NCBI GenBank assembly: GCA_963663775.1
Contig: OY760624.1
Location: forward strand, 1,426,001 to 1,490,000
Reading direction: 5' to 3'
From: G963663775 sp963663775
Lineage (GTDB): Bacteria > Bacillota > Clostridia > Oscillospirales > Butyricicoccaceae
DNA: 64,000 bases
Below the pieces are notes generated by a model. It was given only the letters and a program-made list of their open reading frames with translations, was not told the origin of the DNA and ran no database searches. The position numbers and the translations under genes were made by a program. Positions 44,816-53,301 of the stretch are shown one piece after another (within the stretch, counting starts at the first letter, position 1; every line of letters begins with the position of its first letter).

Positions 44816-44923
44816 AGTATTGTTCTCCTAACAACCCACACACATCTCATCGCTTTATACAATGAAAAATGCTTCTCCGCTTTTCAGTTTGTGTATATTA
44901 CACCATTTCAACTCTTATCATAA

Positions 44924-44951
44924 ATTTTATGCTATTTATAAAAAAAGTCAA
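44924..44951 (-). promoter_or_regulatory. Promoter of the adenosyltransferase-AraC unit
   Basis: On the reverse strand TTGACT (44951-44946) and TAAAAT (44929-44924) are 16 nt apart. The rest of 44816-45085 is AT-rich and shows no gene. Confidence 0.65.
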
Positions 44952-45085
44952 TTGTTAAATTGCATATTTTTAATTATATTTATTTTAACTATTAAATAAA
45001 TTGAGCGACGATATAATCAATTATTTCCAGAAGCGGTGCATGCAGAAATTTTTGCGTGAATTGCGTGGTATTGCCTTGCATGCAT

Positions 45086-47050
45086 TTACGTCTGCGGATA
45101 CTGGTATGCAATTCCCATCACCTGTATGTGCCGTTCGACAAATGTTTTATCGGATTCGAACGCATTTTCAAAGAAAACATCCTCGTCATGAAACGAATAT
45201 TCGCATGTTTTTGTGGATAGATGAGAGGCAACCAATTCCTTTCCAATGCTAAATGCAGCATCCGTTGCTTCTTGCAATGTGTCAAATGTTCTTCTGCAGC
45301 TTTCTGAAAACAAGGTAAACGTGTGTGTGACAGGGTCTGGACGAATCAAGATGTCCACACGATTAGTGGCTTGCGCCACAGCTGCGCCCACAGCATTTGC
45401 TACTTCTGCATTCTCTGGTACAATCACATTTGTTTGCAAAGTTTTATCAACCCCACTTATCCAAGCCTTTATTGGTGCGCCGATTGCTACAATTGGTTTT
45501 TTCAAATACCATTTTCCACCCAAAACACTGCTCTTATCCTCAAAGAATATTTCATTTACAAAATAGTTCGCCGCATCATCCGATGCCATTTCAAAACTTT
45601 TGTGATCGTAGTAGAAGCTGCCCTGAATACAGGCACTGCTGACTTGACGTAATATCTGGTGCTGAATACGTGCGACGAGGTCTTCGGCATTCGTTTCGAT
45701 TTGTGCCGACATCAGTTTCAGCATAATCTTTGAAATTTCTGCATTCCACGCATTGTAAGCACCGGAATAATGCAAAATATCGGTAGGTGTCAGCGAAATA
45801 CGGCTCAAAATTCCATCTGCCACCAACTTGTCTAATTTCGCAGGAATAGAACGGATGGATAGTGCTTTTTGCAACCAGTACAGTGTATGGGGCTTATAGC
45901 GCACAGACTCCAACAGTGTTTGCTCATCTACGGAATAGCCAGCTTTTTTATACTGCCGTGTCAGTAAATACGCTTCACTTTCATTATGCCAAAAGCACAG
46001 AAACGGTTTTTCCGAATCTTGATAAATCTGACGCACTTCATCGATAAGTGCTGGAAACCACTTTCCAACTACGCAGAACGGCAGTGCTTTATGCGGTCCT
46101 ATATGGATTGTCCGACCACTGTCAAGGAAAATCCTGCTATCCCCACCTAGTCCAACCGTATACACCTCTGACGCTTTGATGCGCGTGAACCAACCGCCGA
46201 CTTTAGCGCCCTCGCTTCGAATATGCATTTTCCCATCTGTTACATTTGCAATGTCCGTTGTTGTTCCCCCCATATCAAGAACAATTGCATCTTTGATTCC
46301 GGATAGAAAAACGCCACCGATAATGCTTGCCGCCGGACCGGAAAGTATGGTTTCAATGGGTCTATCCTGTGCACATGTATCTGTCATGAGCGTACCATCC
46401 CCCTTGACAATCATCAGCGGGACGTTGATATTCTTTTGCGCCATAACCTTTTTCACGGAATGGATTAAATCACAAATCATTGGTATCAGTTTCGCATTCA
46501 GGACTGCCGTCACGGTACGGTCATAAAATCCCAGCGAGCCTGTCAACTCATGTGCACATACAACGGGTATATTCAGTTCCTCTTGAATACGCTTTTTTAC
46601 GGCTATCTCGTGCTCGGGATTGCGGACACTGGCATATCCCGAAACAGCTAGAGCATCCACTTTCCCTCTGAATCGTTCAATTGCACAATCAACCTCAGAA
46701 ATATCCAATTGTTCTATCAAACGTCCCATAATATCGAGTTTTCCGTGTATAATCTCATAGAAATCTGTCGGCATTTTCCCCTCTGGCTTGCCTCCTATCA
46801 GAATCAACCCTTCTTTGCATCCCCGTCCCTCTACAAGCGCATTGGTCGCCAACGTCGTAGATAAACAAATTAAGGATACTTCTTTCAAGTCTTCTTCTGA
46901 AAACTCACCAATGCAGTTCTGAATACAGTATAGCAAATTATGCCGTGTCGTCAGCGTTTTCGTTTTTGTTAAAATGCGATTGGTGTTTGTTTCAATAATG
47001 ACCCCGTCTGTATACGTACCTCCTGTATCGATTCCCAATATTTTTGCCAT
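45086..47050 (-). CDS. HyuA-type hydantoinase/oxoprolinase family ASKHA protein
   Basis: The 654-residue protein has the HyuA layout. ASKHA phosphate loops occur at GIDTGGTYTDG and VLDMGGTTTDIANV, with LSTTLATNALVEG and SGPAASIIGGVFL between. HyuA proteins couple ATP use to cyclic amide opening or acetone/acetophenone carboxylation, usually with a HyuB partner. No HyuB gene is present. The neighbours are a corrinoid adenosyltransferase and a B12 mutase-like gene, so a chaperone-like reactivase role (as for other ASKHA mutase reactivases) is a reasonable alternative. AAAGGAG precedes the ATG. Confidence 0.85.
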   Translation of the reverse strand: MAKILGIDTGGTYTDGVIIETNTNRILTKTKTLTTRHNLLYCIQNCIGEFSEEDLKEVSLICLSTTLATNALVEGRGCKEGLILIGGKPEGKMPTDFYEIIHGKLDIMGRLIEQLDISEVDCAIERFRGKVDALAVSGYASVRNPEHEIAVKKRIQEELNIPVVCAHELTGSLGFYDRTVTAVLNAKLIPMICDLIHSVKKVMAQKNINVPLMIVKGDGTLMTDTCAQDRPIETILSGPAASIIGGVFLSGIKDAIVLDMGGTTTDIANVTDGKMHIRSEGAKVGGWFTRIKASEVYTVGLGGDSRIFLDSGRTIHIGPHKALPFCVVGKWFPALIDEVRQIYQDSEKPFLCFWHNESEAYLLTRQYKKAGYSVDEQTLLESVRYKPHTLYWLQKALSIRSIPAKLDKLVADGILSRISLTPTDILHYSGAYNAWNAEISKIMLKLMSAQIETNAEDLVARIQHQILRQVSSACIQGSFYYDHKSFEMASDDAANYFVNEIFFEDKSSVLGGKWYLKKPIVAIGAPIKAWISGVDKTLQTNVIVPENAEVANAVGAAVAQATNRVDILIRPDPVTHTFTLFSESCRRTFDTLQEATDAAFSIGKELVASHLSTKTCEYSFHDEDVFFENAFESDKTFVERHIQVMGIAYQYPQT

Positions 47051-47172
47051 GTAAATCGTCTCCTTTTAAGCACAGCCTAATTTATAACACATGCATCCGC
47101 CTCTAATCATCCATCCCCTGTGCTACAACAATTGATACTATTCTATTTTATAAAATATTTTAATTATTACTT

Positions 47173-47201
47173 ATAATATAGTATTTTATTTTCGATGTAA
47201 A
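47173..47201 (-). promoter_or_regulatory. Promoter of the HyuA-like gene
   Basis: On the reverse strand TTTACA (47201-47196) and TATTAT (47178-47173) are 17 nt apart. The -10 overlaps an ATAAGT-type half-site. Confidence 0.65.
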
Positions 47202-47240
47202 GAAAAAATCTGTGCGAAAAATTCGTTGAAATTTACAATA

Positions 47241-47269
47241 TTGACAACTTACTGTTTTGATGATAAATT
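47241..47269 (+). promoter_or_regulatory. Promoter of nfnAB
   Basis: TTGACA (47241-47246) and TAAATT (47264-47269) are separated by 17 nt, about 95 nt before the nfnA start. Confidence 0.7.
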
Positions 47270-47371
47270 ATTTTATATGTATTTTTATATATATTTATAA
47301 AAATATTATTATAATAAAAGCTGTGTTGCAATTCTGAATCGACTACATGCACCAGGAGGAAGAACCATACA

Positions 47372-48220
47372 ATGTACAAAATCTTAAAAAAAGAAAGTTT
47401 AAATGCAAATACCAAAAGAATGTTAATCGATGCACCCCATGTGGCAAAAAAAGCTGCGCCAGGGCAGTTCATCATTTTGCGTGTCAGCGAAGATGGGGAG
47501 CGTGTTCCCTTGACCATTGCGGACTATGACCGTGAGAGCGGTGCAGTTATGATTATTTTCCAAGAGGTTGGTGCAACAACCATGGCGTTGGGACAGCTGG
47601 AAGTGGGCGAATGTTTGCATGACTTTGCAGGACCGCTCGGTGAGGCATCTCATCTGGATGGATTGAAAAAAGTGGCAGTTGTCGGTGGCGGTTTGGGCTG
47701 TGCAATTGCTTATCCGCAGGCAAAAAAACTGCATGAAATGGGCGCAGAGGTCGATTTGATTGCAGGATTTCGTTCCAAAGATATTATCATTTTGGAGGAA
47801 GAAATGCGTGCGGCAAGCACCAACCTGCACATTGTGACCGATGACGGCTCCAATGGACGCAAGGCACTGGTTACGCAGGTGCTCAAAGAACTGATTGACG
47901 GCGGAGCACAATATGATGCAGTCATCGCCATCGGTCCGATGATTATGATGAAATTTGTGTGCGAAACCACCCGTCCTTATGGCATTAAGACCATTGTTTC
48001 GATGAATGCAACGATGGTGGACGGCACGGGCATGTGTGGATGCTGTCGCTTGACCGTGGGCGGGGAGACCCGTTTTGCATGTGTGGATGGACCGGATTTT
48101 GATGGACATCTCGTGGATTTTGATGAATCAATGCGTCGTTCTGCCATGTACAAGGTGCAGGAAAAGACGGCTACAGAGCATCATCACGAATGCAATTTGC
48201 ACAAGATGGAGGTCAAGTAA
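47372..48220 (+). CDS. nfnA: NADH-dependent ferredoxin:NADP+ oxidoreductase subunit A
   Basis: The 282-residue protein has an FAD domain (RVPLTIADYD), an NAD domain (VAVVGGGLGCAIAYPQAK) and a C-terminal 2Fe-2S cluster (DGTGMCGCCRLTVGGETRFA then CVDGPDFDGH). Together with NfnB it performs electron bifurcation, linking reduced ferredoxin and NADH to NADPH formation. Lone members can be sulfide dehydrogenase or PyrK-like, but the adjacent NfnB settles the call. CAGGAGG lies upstream of ATG 47372. Confidence 0.93.
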   Translation: MYKILKKESLNANTKRMLIDAPHVAKKAAPGQFIILRVSEDGERVPLTIADYDRESGAVMIIFQEVGATTMALGQLEVGECLHDFAGPLGEASHLDGLKKVAVVGGGLGCAIAYPQAKKLHEMGAEVDLIAGFRSKDIIILEEEMRAASTNLHIVTDDGSNGRKALVTQVLKELIDGGAQYDAVIAIGPMIMMKFVCETTRPYGIKTIVSMNATMVDGTGMCGCCRLTVGGETRFACVDGPDFDGHLVDFDESMRRSAMYKVQEKTATEHHHECNLHKMEVK

Positions 48221-48221
48221 G

Positions 48222-49613
48222 ATGGCGAACATGAATCCACATAAAATTCCAATGCCAGAGCAGGCGCCAGAAGTGCGCAACCAGAATTTCGAAGAAGTAG
48301 CGATGGGATATACCCCGGAAATGGCAATCGAAGAGGCACAGCGCTGCCTCAACTGTAAGCATAAGCCGTGCATTTCCGGTTGTCCGGTTTCCGTACAGAT
48401 TCCAGAGTTTATTGCCTTGATTGCAGACGGTAAATTCGGCGAAGCTGCAGCAAAAATCAAGGAAACTTCATCGCTTCCAGCGGTTTGCGGACGTGTTTGC
48501 CCGCAGGAAAGCCAATGTGAGCGTGAATGTGTACGTGGTGTCAAGGGAGAAGCGGTTGCAATCGGTCGTTTGGAACGCTTTGCAGCGGACTGGGCGATGA
48601 AAAATGTGACGGAAACACCCGAAAAGCCAGTTGCCAATGGGCATAAAGTGGCTGTGGTCGGCGCAGGTCCTGCTGGCTTGACCTGTGCAGGGGATTTGGC
48701 TGGTATGGGTTATGAAGTGACGGTTTTTGAAGCATTGCATACCGCAGGCGGTGTGCTGATGTATGGCATTCCGGAGTTTCGTCTGCCAAAGGACATCGTA
48801 CAGAAAGAAATTGACACCTTAAAGCAGCTTGGCGTGGAATTTGTATTGAACTTTGTGGTGGGACGCTCGGAAACCATTGATGATTTATTTGCAGACGGCT
48901 ATGAGGCCGTGTTTGTCGGCTCTGGTGCAGGTCTGCCGACCTTCATGAATGTGCCGGGTGAAAACTACAATGGGGTATATTCTGCAAACGAATATTTGAC
49001 CCGTGTCAACCTAATGAAAGCATACAAAGAAGGCGCAGATACTCCGATTCAGCGGGCAAAGAAGGTTGCAGTCATTGGCGGCGGCAACGTGGCAATGGAC
49101 GCTGCACGCAGTGCAAAGCGCATGGGTGCAGACCAAGTGTACATCGTCTATCGCCGTGGTGAAGAAGAACTTCCCGCACGTTTGGAGGAAATCCATCATG
49201 CCAAGGAAGAGGGCATTATCTTCAATTTTCTGACTGCACCGCTAGAGGTGCTGGGTGATGCAGAAACCTATCGGGTCACGGGTATGCGCTGTCAGGAAAT
49301 GGAGCTTGGGGAGCCGGATGCTTCTGGTCGCCGGCGCCCAATGCCGATAGCGGGCAGTGAATTCACGTTGGATTTGGATTGTGTCATTGTATCCATCGGC
49401 ACCAGCCCAAACCCGTTGATTCGCAAGACTACACCCGGTCTTGACACCAATAAGCGTGGCTGTATTGTGGCGGATGACGAGCATGGCATCACCTCCAAGG
49501 ATGGTGTGTTTGCAGGCGGTGATGCCGTTACTGGTGCGGCAACCGTTATTTTGGCGATGGGTGCTGGCAAAAAGGCTGCGGCGGCAATGGACGAGTATAT
49601 TCAGCGATTATAA
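48222..49613 (+). CDS. nfnB: NADH-dependent ferredoxin:NADP+ oxidoreductase subunit B (GltD-like)
   Basis: The protein (about 463 aa) has an N-terminal 4Fe-4S domain (CLNCKHKPCISGCPVSVQIP and VCGRVCPQESQCERECVRG), an FAD site (VAVVGAGPAGLTCAGDLAGM) and an NADP site (VAVIGGGNVAMDAARSAKRM). It is the second subunit of the Nfn complex. ATG 48222 is preferred because GGAGG (48208-48212) lies 9 nt upstream; the frame runs back into nfnA. The one-base gap to nfnA means the two are coupled. Confidence 0.93.
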   Translation: MANMNPHKIPMPEQAPEVRNQNFEEVAMGYTPEMAIEEAQRCLNCKHKPCISGCPVSVQIPEFIALIADGKFGEAAAKIKETSSLPAVCGRVCPQESQCERECVRGVKGEAVAIGRLERFAADWAMKNVTETPEKPVANGHKVAVVGAGPAGLTCAGDLAGMGYEVTVFEALHTAGGVLMYGIPEFRLPKDIVQKEIDTLKQLGVEFVLNFVVGRSETIDDLFADGYEAVFVGSGAGLPTFMNVPGENYNGVYSANEYLTRVNLMKAYKEGADTPIQRAKKVAVIGGGNVAMDAARSAKRMGADQVYIVYRRGEEELPARLEEIHHAKEEGIIFNFLTAPLEVLGDAETYRVTGMRCQEMELGEPDASGRRRPMPIAGSEFTLDLDCVIVSIGTSPNPLIRKTTPGLDTNKRGCIVADDEHGITSKDGVFAGGDAVTGAATVILAMGAGKKAAAAMDEYIQRL

Positions 49614-49670
49614 AAATTTATTGAAGTCGTATCACCGTTTTTTGCTGCTTTCCAGAACACATTTCCAGGT

Positions 49671-49718
49671 ACAAAAACAGCAAGGAGCAGTGCATGCACC
49701 GCTCTTTGCTGTTTTTGT
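49671..49718 (+). terminator. Terminator of nfnAB
   Basis: ACAAAAACAGCAAGGAGC (49671-49688) pairs with GCTCTTTGCTGTTTTTGT (49701-49718) around a 12-nt loop. Confidence 0.85.
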
Positions 49719-49848
49719 AGAATCCTATGCGTATTCAGACATCGGATCAGTGGAAGTATACTTTCCCCATAGGTAGCGGTTTCGTGCTATGAAACTTTTG
49801 AGATAATGAAGGGTTGTATGAATTATAATCTTTTTTGTTGCTGTATAG

Positions 49849-49884
49849 TAAGCTGTCTGTAGGGGGGCAGATAGCTTATTTTTT
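49849..49884 (+). terminator. Second terminator for rightward transcription
   Basis: TAAGCTGTCTG (49849-49859) pairs with CAGATAGCTTA (49868-49878), followed by T6. The right arm contains the stop codon of the convergent transketolase gene. Confidence 0.6.
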
Positions 49885-50841
49885 ACGAGCAATCACGCGC
49901 TTTGCAGCAGCTACGATATGTTCTACATTCATGCCAAAGGTGTTTTTGAGATAATCAATGGAACCGACTTCGCCGAATACATCCGGTACACCAAGGCGCT
50001 CCATGGGGACAGGGCATGTTTCGCAGAGCACTTCGGAAACAGCGGAGCCGAGACCGTTGACGATATTGTGGTTTTCAATGGTTACAATTGCCTTTGTGGT
50101 TTCCGCAGCCTGTGTAATTGCCGTGCGGTCAATTGGCTTCCAAGTGAACATGTTTAGGACACTTGCGCTGATACCTTCTTTGGCGAGGAGATCGGCGGCC
50201 TTTAACGTGTCCGAAGTGCTGTATCCGGAAGTGATTAAAGTGATATCGGTACCTTCTCGGAGGGAGACGGCTTTGCCGATTTCAAAAGTAGATCCATCTT
50301 CGAAAATTTTGTCGGTGACTTTACGCGTGATGCGGATATAAAATACACCGTACATATCCTTCGTCTGACGCATGATGTCAGCCAACATGACAGAGTCGGT
50401 TGGCTCAAGCAGTGTCACCTCAGGAATCGTGCGCAGCAGTCCCATATCTTCGATCGGCATATGTGTGCCGCCGTTGTAAGAGGCAGTGACACCGGCATCA
50501 GAGCCGACCATGCGGATATTGAGTTTGGCATATGCTGCGGAGATGTAGACCTGATCAATGACGCGTCTTGCAGCAAAAGGACCGAAGGTGTGGGTGAATG
50601 GTTTTAAATCGAGTGCAGAAGCACCGGATGCGACACAAATCATGTTCGCTTCTTGAATGCCGCAGTCAACACAACGGTCAGGATATTTTTTAGCAAAGTT
50701 GCTCATGCCGATGGAGTTGATGACGTCGCAGTCGAAATATACGACAGAGGTGTCATTTGCAGCAAGCTCATCCATCGTTGCAGCAAATGCTGCTCTCATT
50801 TCAGCATTCTCAGGAAGGATCTCGTTCATTACTTTATACAT
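49876..50841 (-). CDS. Transketolase C-terminal subunit
   Basis: The 321-residue protein is the C-terminal half of a split transketolase: a pyrimidine-binding domain with the catalytic Glu in VDCGIQEANM and a C-terminal domain (ENHNIVNGLGSAVSEVLCE). With the N-terminal subunit it forms a thiamine-diphosphate enzyme that moves a two-carbon ketol unit between sugars. The start lies 3 nt after the N-terminal gene. Split transketolases are common in Firmicutes and often serve special sugar-acid or sulfosugar pathways. Confidence 0.92.
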   Translation of the reverse strand: MYKVMNEILPENAEMRAAFAATMDELAANDTSVVYFDCDVINSIGMSNFAKKYPDRCVDCGIQEANMICVASGASALDLKPFTHTFGPFAARRVIDQVYISAAYAKLNIRMVGSDAGVTASYNGGTHMPIEDMGLLRTIPEVTLLEPTDSVMLADIMRQTKDMYGVFYIRITRKVTDKIFEDGSTFEIGKAVSLREGTDITLITSGYSTSDTLKAADLLAKEGISASVLNMFTWKPIDRTAITQAAETTKAIVTIENHNIVNGLGSAVSEVLCETCPVPMERLGVPDVFGEVGSIDYLKNTFGMNVEHIVAAAKRVIARKK

Positions 50842-50844
50842 GGT

Positions 50845-51684
50845 TTAACCCTCACTTTCCAGGTTGGCTATTTTGGCGTTAAGGCAGGTGACTGCCTGCT
50901 CGTAGTCTTCCTGAGAGAAGCGGATAAAATGATTGTAGTACATATCCGCAAAAGAGCAGTCTTGCCCTTTTTCTGTTTGCAGGACAATCATAGACGGCTT
51001 GCCCGTGACTGACTTGGCGGTTTCCACTGCAGAAATAATGGCTTCGATATTATGTCCGTCCACATCCTGTGCATGCCAGCCAAAATCCTCAAATTTTTGG
51101 CGAAGATCACCGACATCACAGATATCTTTCGTCCATCCATCCAGCTGCTTTTTATTCACATCGACAAAGGCAATTAAATTGTCCAGCTTTTTTGTTCCGG
51201 CAAACAATGCGGCTTCCCAAACCTGACCTTCGTCGCATTCGCCATCGCCGAGGATGGTATAGACGTAGTTTGGCATTTTTTTATACTGCATTGCCCATGC
51301 AGCACCAACAGCACAAGATACACCCTGTCCGAGAGAACCGGTTGTCATGTCGATGCCGGGGGTATGATTTCGGTCGCAGTGAGAGGGAAGACGCGTGCCT
51401 TCTTTGTTGAGTGTTTCCAGCTCGTCTTCTGGGAAGTAACCCATGAGTGCGAGCGTGCCATAAACAGCAGGACCGCAATGACCTTTGGAAACAACCAGCC
51501 AGTCGCGTTCTGGCCAGGTTGGATTTCGGGGATCGACCTTCATGCACTCGCCATACAGTGCGGCAAGTACATCGGACATGCTCATCGCGCCGCCGACGTG
51601 TCCTCCGTGGAAGGAGTTCATGGAACGAAGAGCTGCTTTGCGAATTTGAGCCGCAAAAATATTAAGTTCTTTTACAGATTTTTT
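50845..51684 (-). CDS. Transketolase N-terminal subunit
   Basis: The protein (about 279 aa) carries the thiamine-diphosphate motif GDGECDEGQ ... DVNKKQLDG and the early HGGHVGGAMSMSDVLAALYG. ATG 51684 (MKKSVKELN) is preferred: it lies after the dehydrogenase stop, while the frame to 51738 overlaps that gene. It forms one enzyme with the gene just downstream and is the second gene of the operon led by 4-hydroxybutyrate dehydrogenase. Confidence 0.92.
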   Translation of the reverse strand, partial: KKSVKELNIFAAQIRKAALRSMNSFHGGHVGGAMSMSDVLAALYGECMKVDPRNPTWPERDWLVVSKGHCGPAVYGTLALMGYFPEDELETLNKEGTRLPSHCDRNHTPGIDMTTGSLGQGVSCAVGAAWAMQYKKMPNYVYTILGDGECDEGQVWEAALFAGTKKLDNLIAFVDVNKKQLDGWTKDICDVGDLRQKFEDFGWHAQDVDGHNIEAIISAVETAKSVTGKPSMIVLQTEKGQDCSFADMYYNHFIRFSQEDYEQAVTCLNAKIANLESEG

Positions 51685-51712
51685 CATGTTTTGCACTTCA
51701 CTTTCTGTATCA

Positions 51713-52828
51713 TCAATAAATTGATTTATAAATATCAACCATATCTTCCACGGTCAGTTCCACATAATTATTATTTAAAAGGCGTGTTTGACCGGTAGAA
51801 ACACCTTCTGCAAAGCCACGGAATTCGCTGTCTGAGATACCAAATTCACGAAGGGGCTTTCGTGGCTGTACTTCATCGAATAGCTTGAAGGCAGCAGCGA
51901 GTGCTTGCTCTGCTGGAATGCCGATCAGTTCACCGAGGAGGTTTTCAAGTTCATTGATTTTACCGACAGGCTTTTTCTCTTTGTATTTGCTAAAGGTAGC
52001 GGCAAATACCAATTGATTTGCTTCGCCATGTGGGATGTGATATCCGCCGCCGAGCGGGTAGCTCAGCGCATGAACAGCAGCACAGCCTGCGGAGCAGAAT
52101 GCAATACCTGCATAGTTTGATGCATTGATAAAAGCGTCGGCACGTTCTGTCCATTTTTCAAGACCGTTTTTGGTGATATAGAGATAACCATTTATAATGA
52201 GACGAATCGCTTCTTTGGAAAACAATTCGGAAATCGGGCTTGCTTTCGGAGACAGATAAGATTCGATTGCATGAATCAAAGCATCAATGGAAGAGGTCGC
52301 GAAAAACTTATAAGGAAGTCCGGAGATGAGTTCCGGAATCAATATGGACTTGATCGGGAACATCAGATTGCTGTTGAGACCACGCTTGGTGTGAAGGCTG
52401 ACCAACTCTACAGCACAGGCGTTTGTAACTTCTGAACCAGTGCCGCAAGTGGTTGGGACAGCATAAACGTCATAAATTCGTGTAGGTGCTTCTGAACCAA
52501 GGAACAAATCTTCGGTCTTGCCGCTGGAGGTGGTTAGAGAAAGCATTTTTGCAATATCAATAACGGAGCCGCCGCCAATTGCAATGATACGTTTGATACC
52601 GGAAGGCAGATCCTTACGAATGGCATCAATCATTTCGGTGGTCGGTTCGCCCTTTCCGTATGCTTCAATGAATAAAGTGTCGCAGGCTGGCTGAATGGGC
52701 TTCACAAATTCTTGATATAAAAATTCGTTTGTTAGAATAAAGTCACCTTGACCGATTGCCTCATCTTTCATAAATTCCTGAAAGGAATCGTGATAGATCA
52801 GATTTAAGTACATCTTGAATTCTTTCAT
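51713..52828 (-). CDS. 4-hydroxybutyrate dehydrogenase (iron-containing alcohol dehydrogenase family)
   Basis: The 371-residue protein has the group III alcohol dehydrogenase layout with NAD motif AIGGGSVIDIAKMLSL. The metal site is the Asp/His pair in SIDALIHAIESYLS and the two His in HALSYPLGGGYHIPHGEAN. As I recall the Clostridium 4-hydroxybutyrate dehydrogenases, the length and many stretches agree (GDFILTNEFLY, VPTTCGTGSEVTN, SNYAGIAF, RKPLREFG). It interconverts succinate semialdehyde and 4-hydroxybutyrate. AAGGAG lies 8 nt before the ATG. It leads the operon with the split transketolase and has LacI-type operators upstream. Confidence 0.85.
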   Translation of the reverse strand: MKEFKMYLNLIYHDSFQEFMKDEAIGQGDFILTNEFLYQEFVKPIQPACDTLFIEAYGKGEPTTEMIDAIRKDLPSGIKRIIAIGGGSVIDIAKMLSLTTSSGKTEDLFLGSEAPTRIYDVYAVPTTCGTGSEVTNACAVELVSLHTKRGLNSNLMFPIKSILIPELISGLPYKFFATSSIDALIHAIESYLSPKASPISELFSKEAIRLIINGYLYITKNGLEKWTERADAFINASNYAGIAFCSAGCAAVHALSYPLGGGYHIPHGEANQLVFAATFSKYKEKKPVGKINELENLLGELIGIPAEQALAAAFKLFDEVQPRKPLREFGISDSEFRGFAEGVSTGQTRLLNNNYVELTVEDMVDIYKSIY

Positions 52829-52874
52829 GGCAGATACTCCTTCTAAATAAATGCAATATAATTGTTAATTTTCA

Positions 52875-52904
52875 CTCGGAAACGGTTTCGGGAACGGTAC
52901 CGAG
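52875..52904. promoter_or_regulatory. Double LacI-type operator before the 4-hydroxybutyrate dehydrogenase gene
   Basis: Within CTCGG...CCGAG lie two adjacent sites: GAAACGGTTTC (52879-52889), a near-palindrome centred on CG, and GGGAACGGTACCG (52890-52902). Both have the central C-G step of LacI/GalR boxes. They lie between the promoter and the start codon, a blocking position. Confidence 0.75.
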
Positions 52905-52987
52905 TTGAAATAAAAAATAAGGTGCAGTCGTCAGACGTTGCTTTTACAGCGCTGTATTCGATGCATCCCATTGTTTTACTTACCGAA

Positions 52988-53017
52988 ACTATACGTCAAA
53001 ATACCGCTCCGTGTCAA
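52988..53017 (-). promoter_or_regulatory. Promoter of the 4-hydroxybutyrate dehydrogenase-transketolase operon
   Basis: On the reverse strand TTGACA (53017-53012) and TATAGT (52993-52988) are 18 nt apart. Confidence 0.7.
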
Positions 53018-53133
53018 TGGGTTTCTAAATAAAAGGGAAAAGTTGTTGATGTTACATAAAAAAGAAAAGGATTGTTCGGCAGATTGCATGCAAAAAATTC
53101 TTTTGTGCATTATTTTAGTGTGAATTTATTTGT

Positions 53134-53146
53134 GCGGGAACGGTTT
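53134..53146. promoter_or_regulatory. LacI-type operator upstream of the LacI gene
   Basis: GCGGGAACGGTTT repeats the core of the other two operators, about 85 bp upstream of the lacI-type promoter. It could allow autoregulation or looping. Confidence 0.6.
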
Positions 53147-53231
53147 ATTTCAATTTCACAATAAATATTAGAATAAAATATACACAACTACCAAATCGCT
53201 AAAAATATGGGTGGGATATTTATGTTCGCTA

Positions 53232-53260
53232 TTGACAAACAGAGTTTTTGAAAGTATAGT
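53232..53260 (+). promoter_or_regulatory. Promoter of the LacI-family gene
   Basis: TTGACA (53232-53237) and TATAGT (53255-53260) are 17 nt apart, 42 nt before the start codon. Confidence 0.75.
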
Positions 53261-53301
53261 TTGAATATGTTCAAGACAGAGAGTTGCTATGGAGGTGAAA
53301 G

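Larger units (their letters stand above)
47051..47371. other. Divergent promoter region between hyuA-like gene and nfnA
   Basis: This 320-bp AT-rich region holds one promoter in each direction (separate entries) and an ATTACTTATAAT element at about 47166-47177. No gene or conserved RNA is seen. Confidence 0.6.
52829..53301. other. Divergent control region of the 4-hydroxybutyrate dehydrogenase and LacI genes
   Basis: This 470-bp region has no gene. It holds a promoter in each direction and at least two GGGAACGG-type operators, listed separately. Confidence 0.7.
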
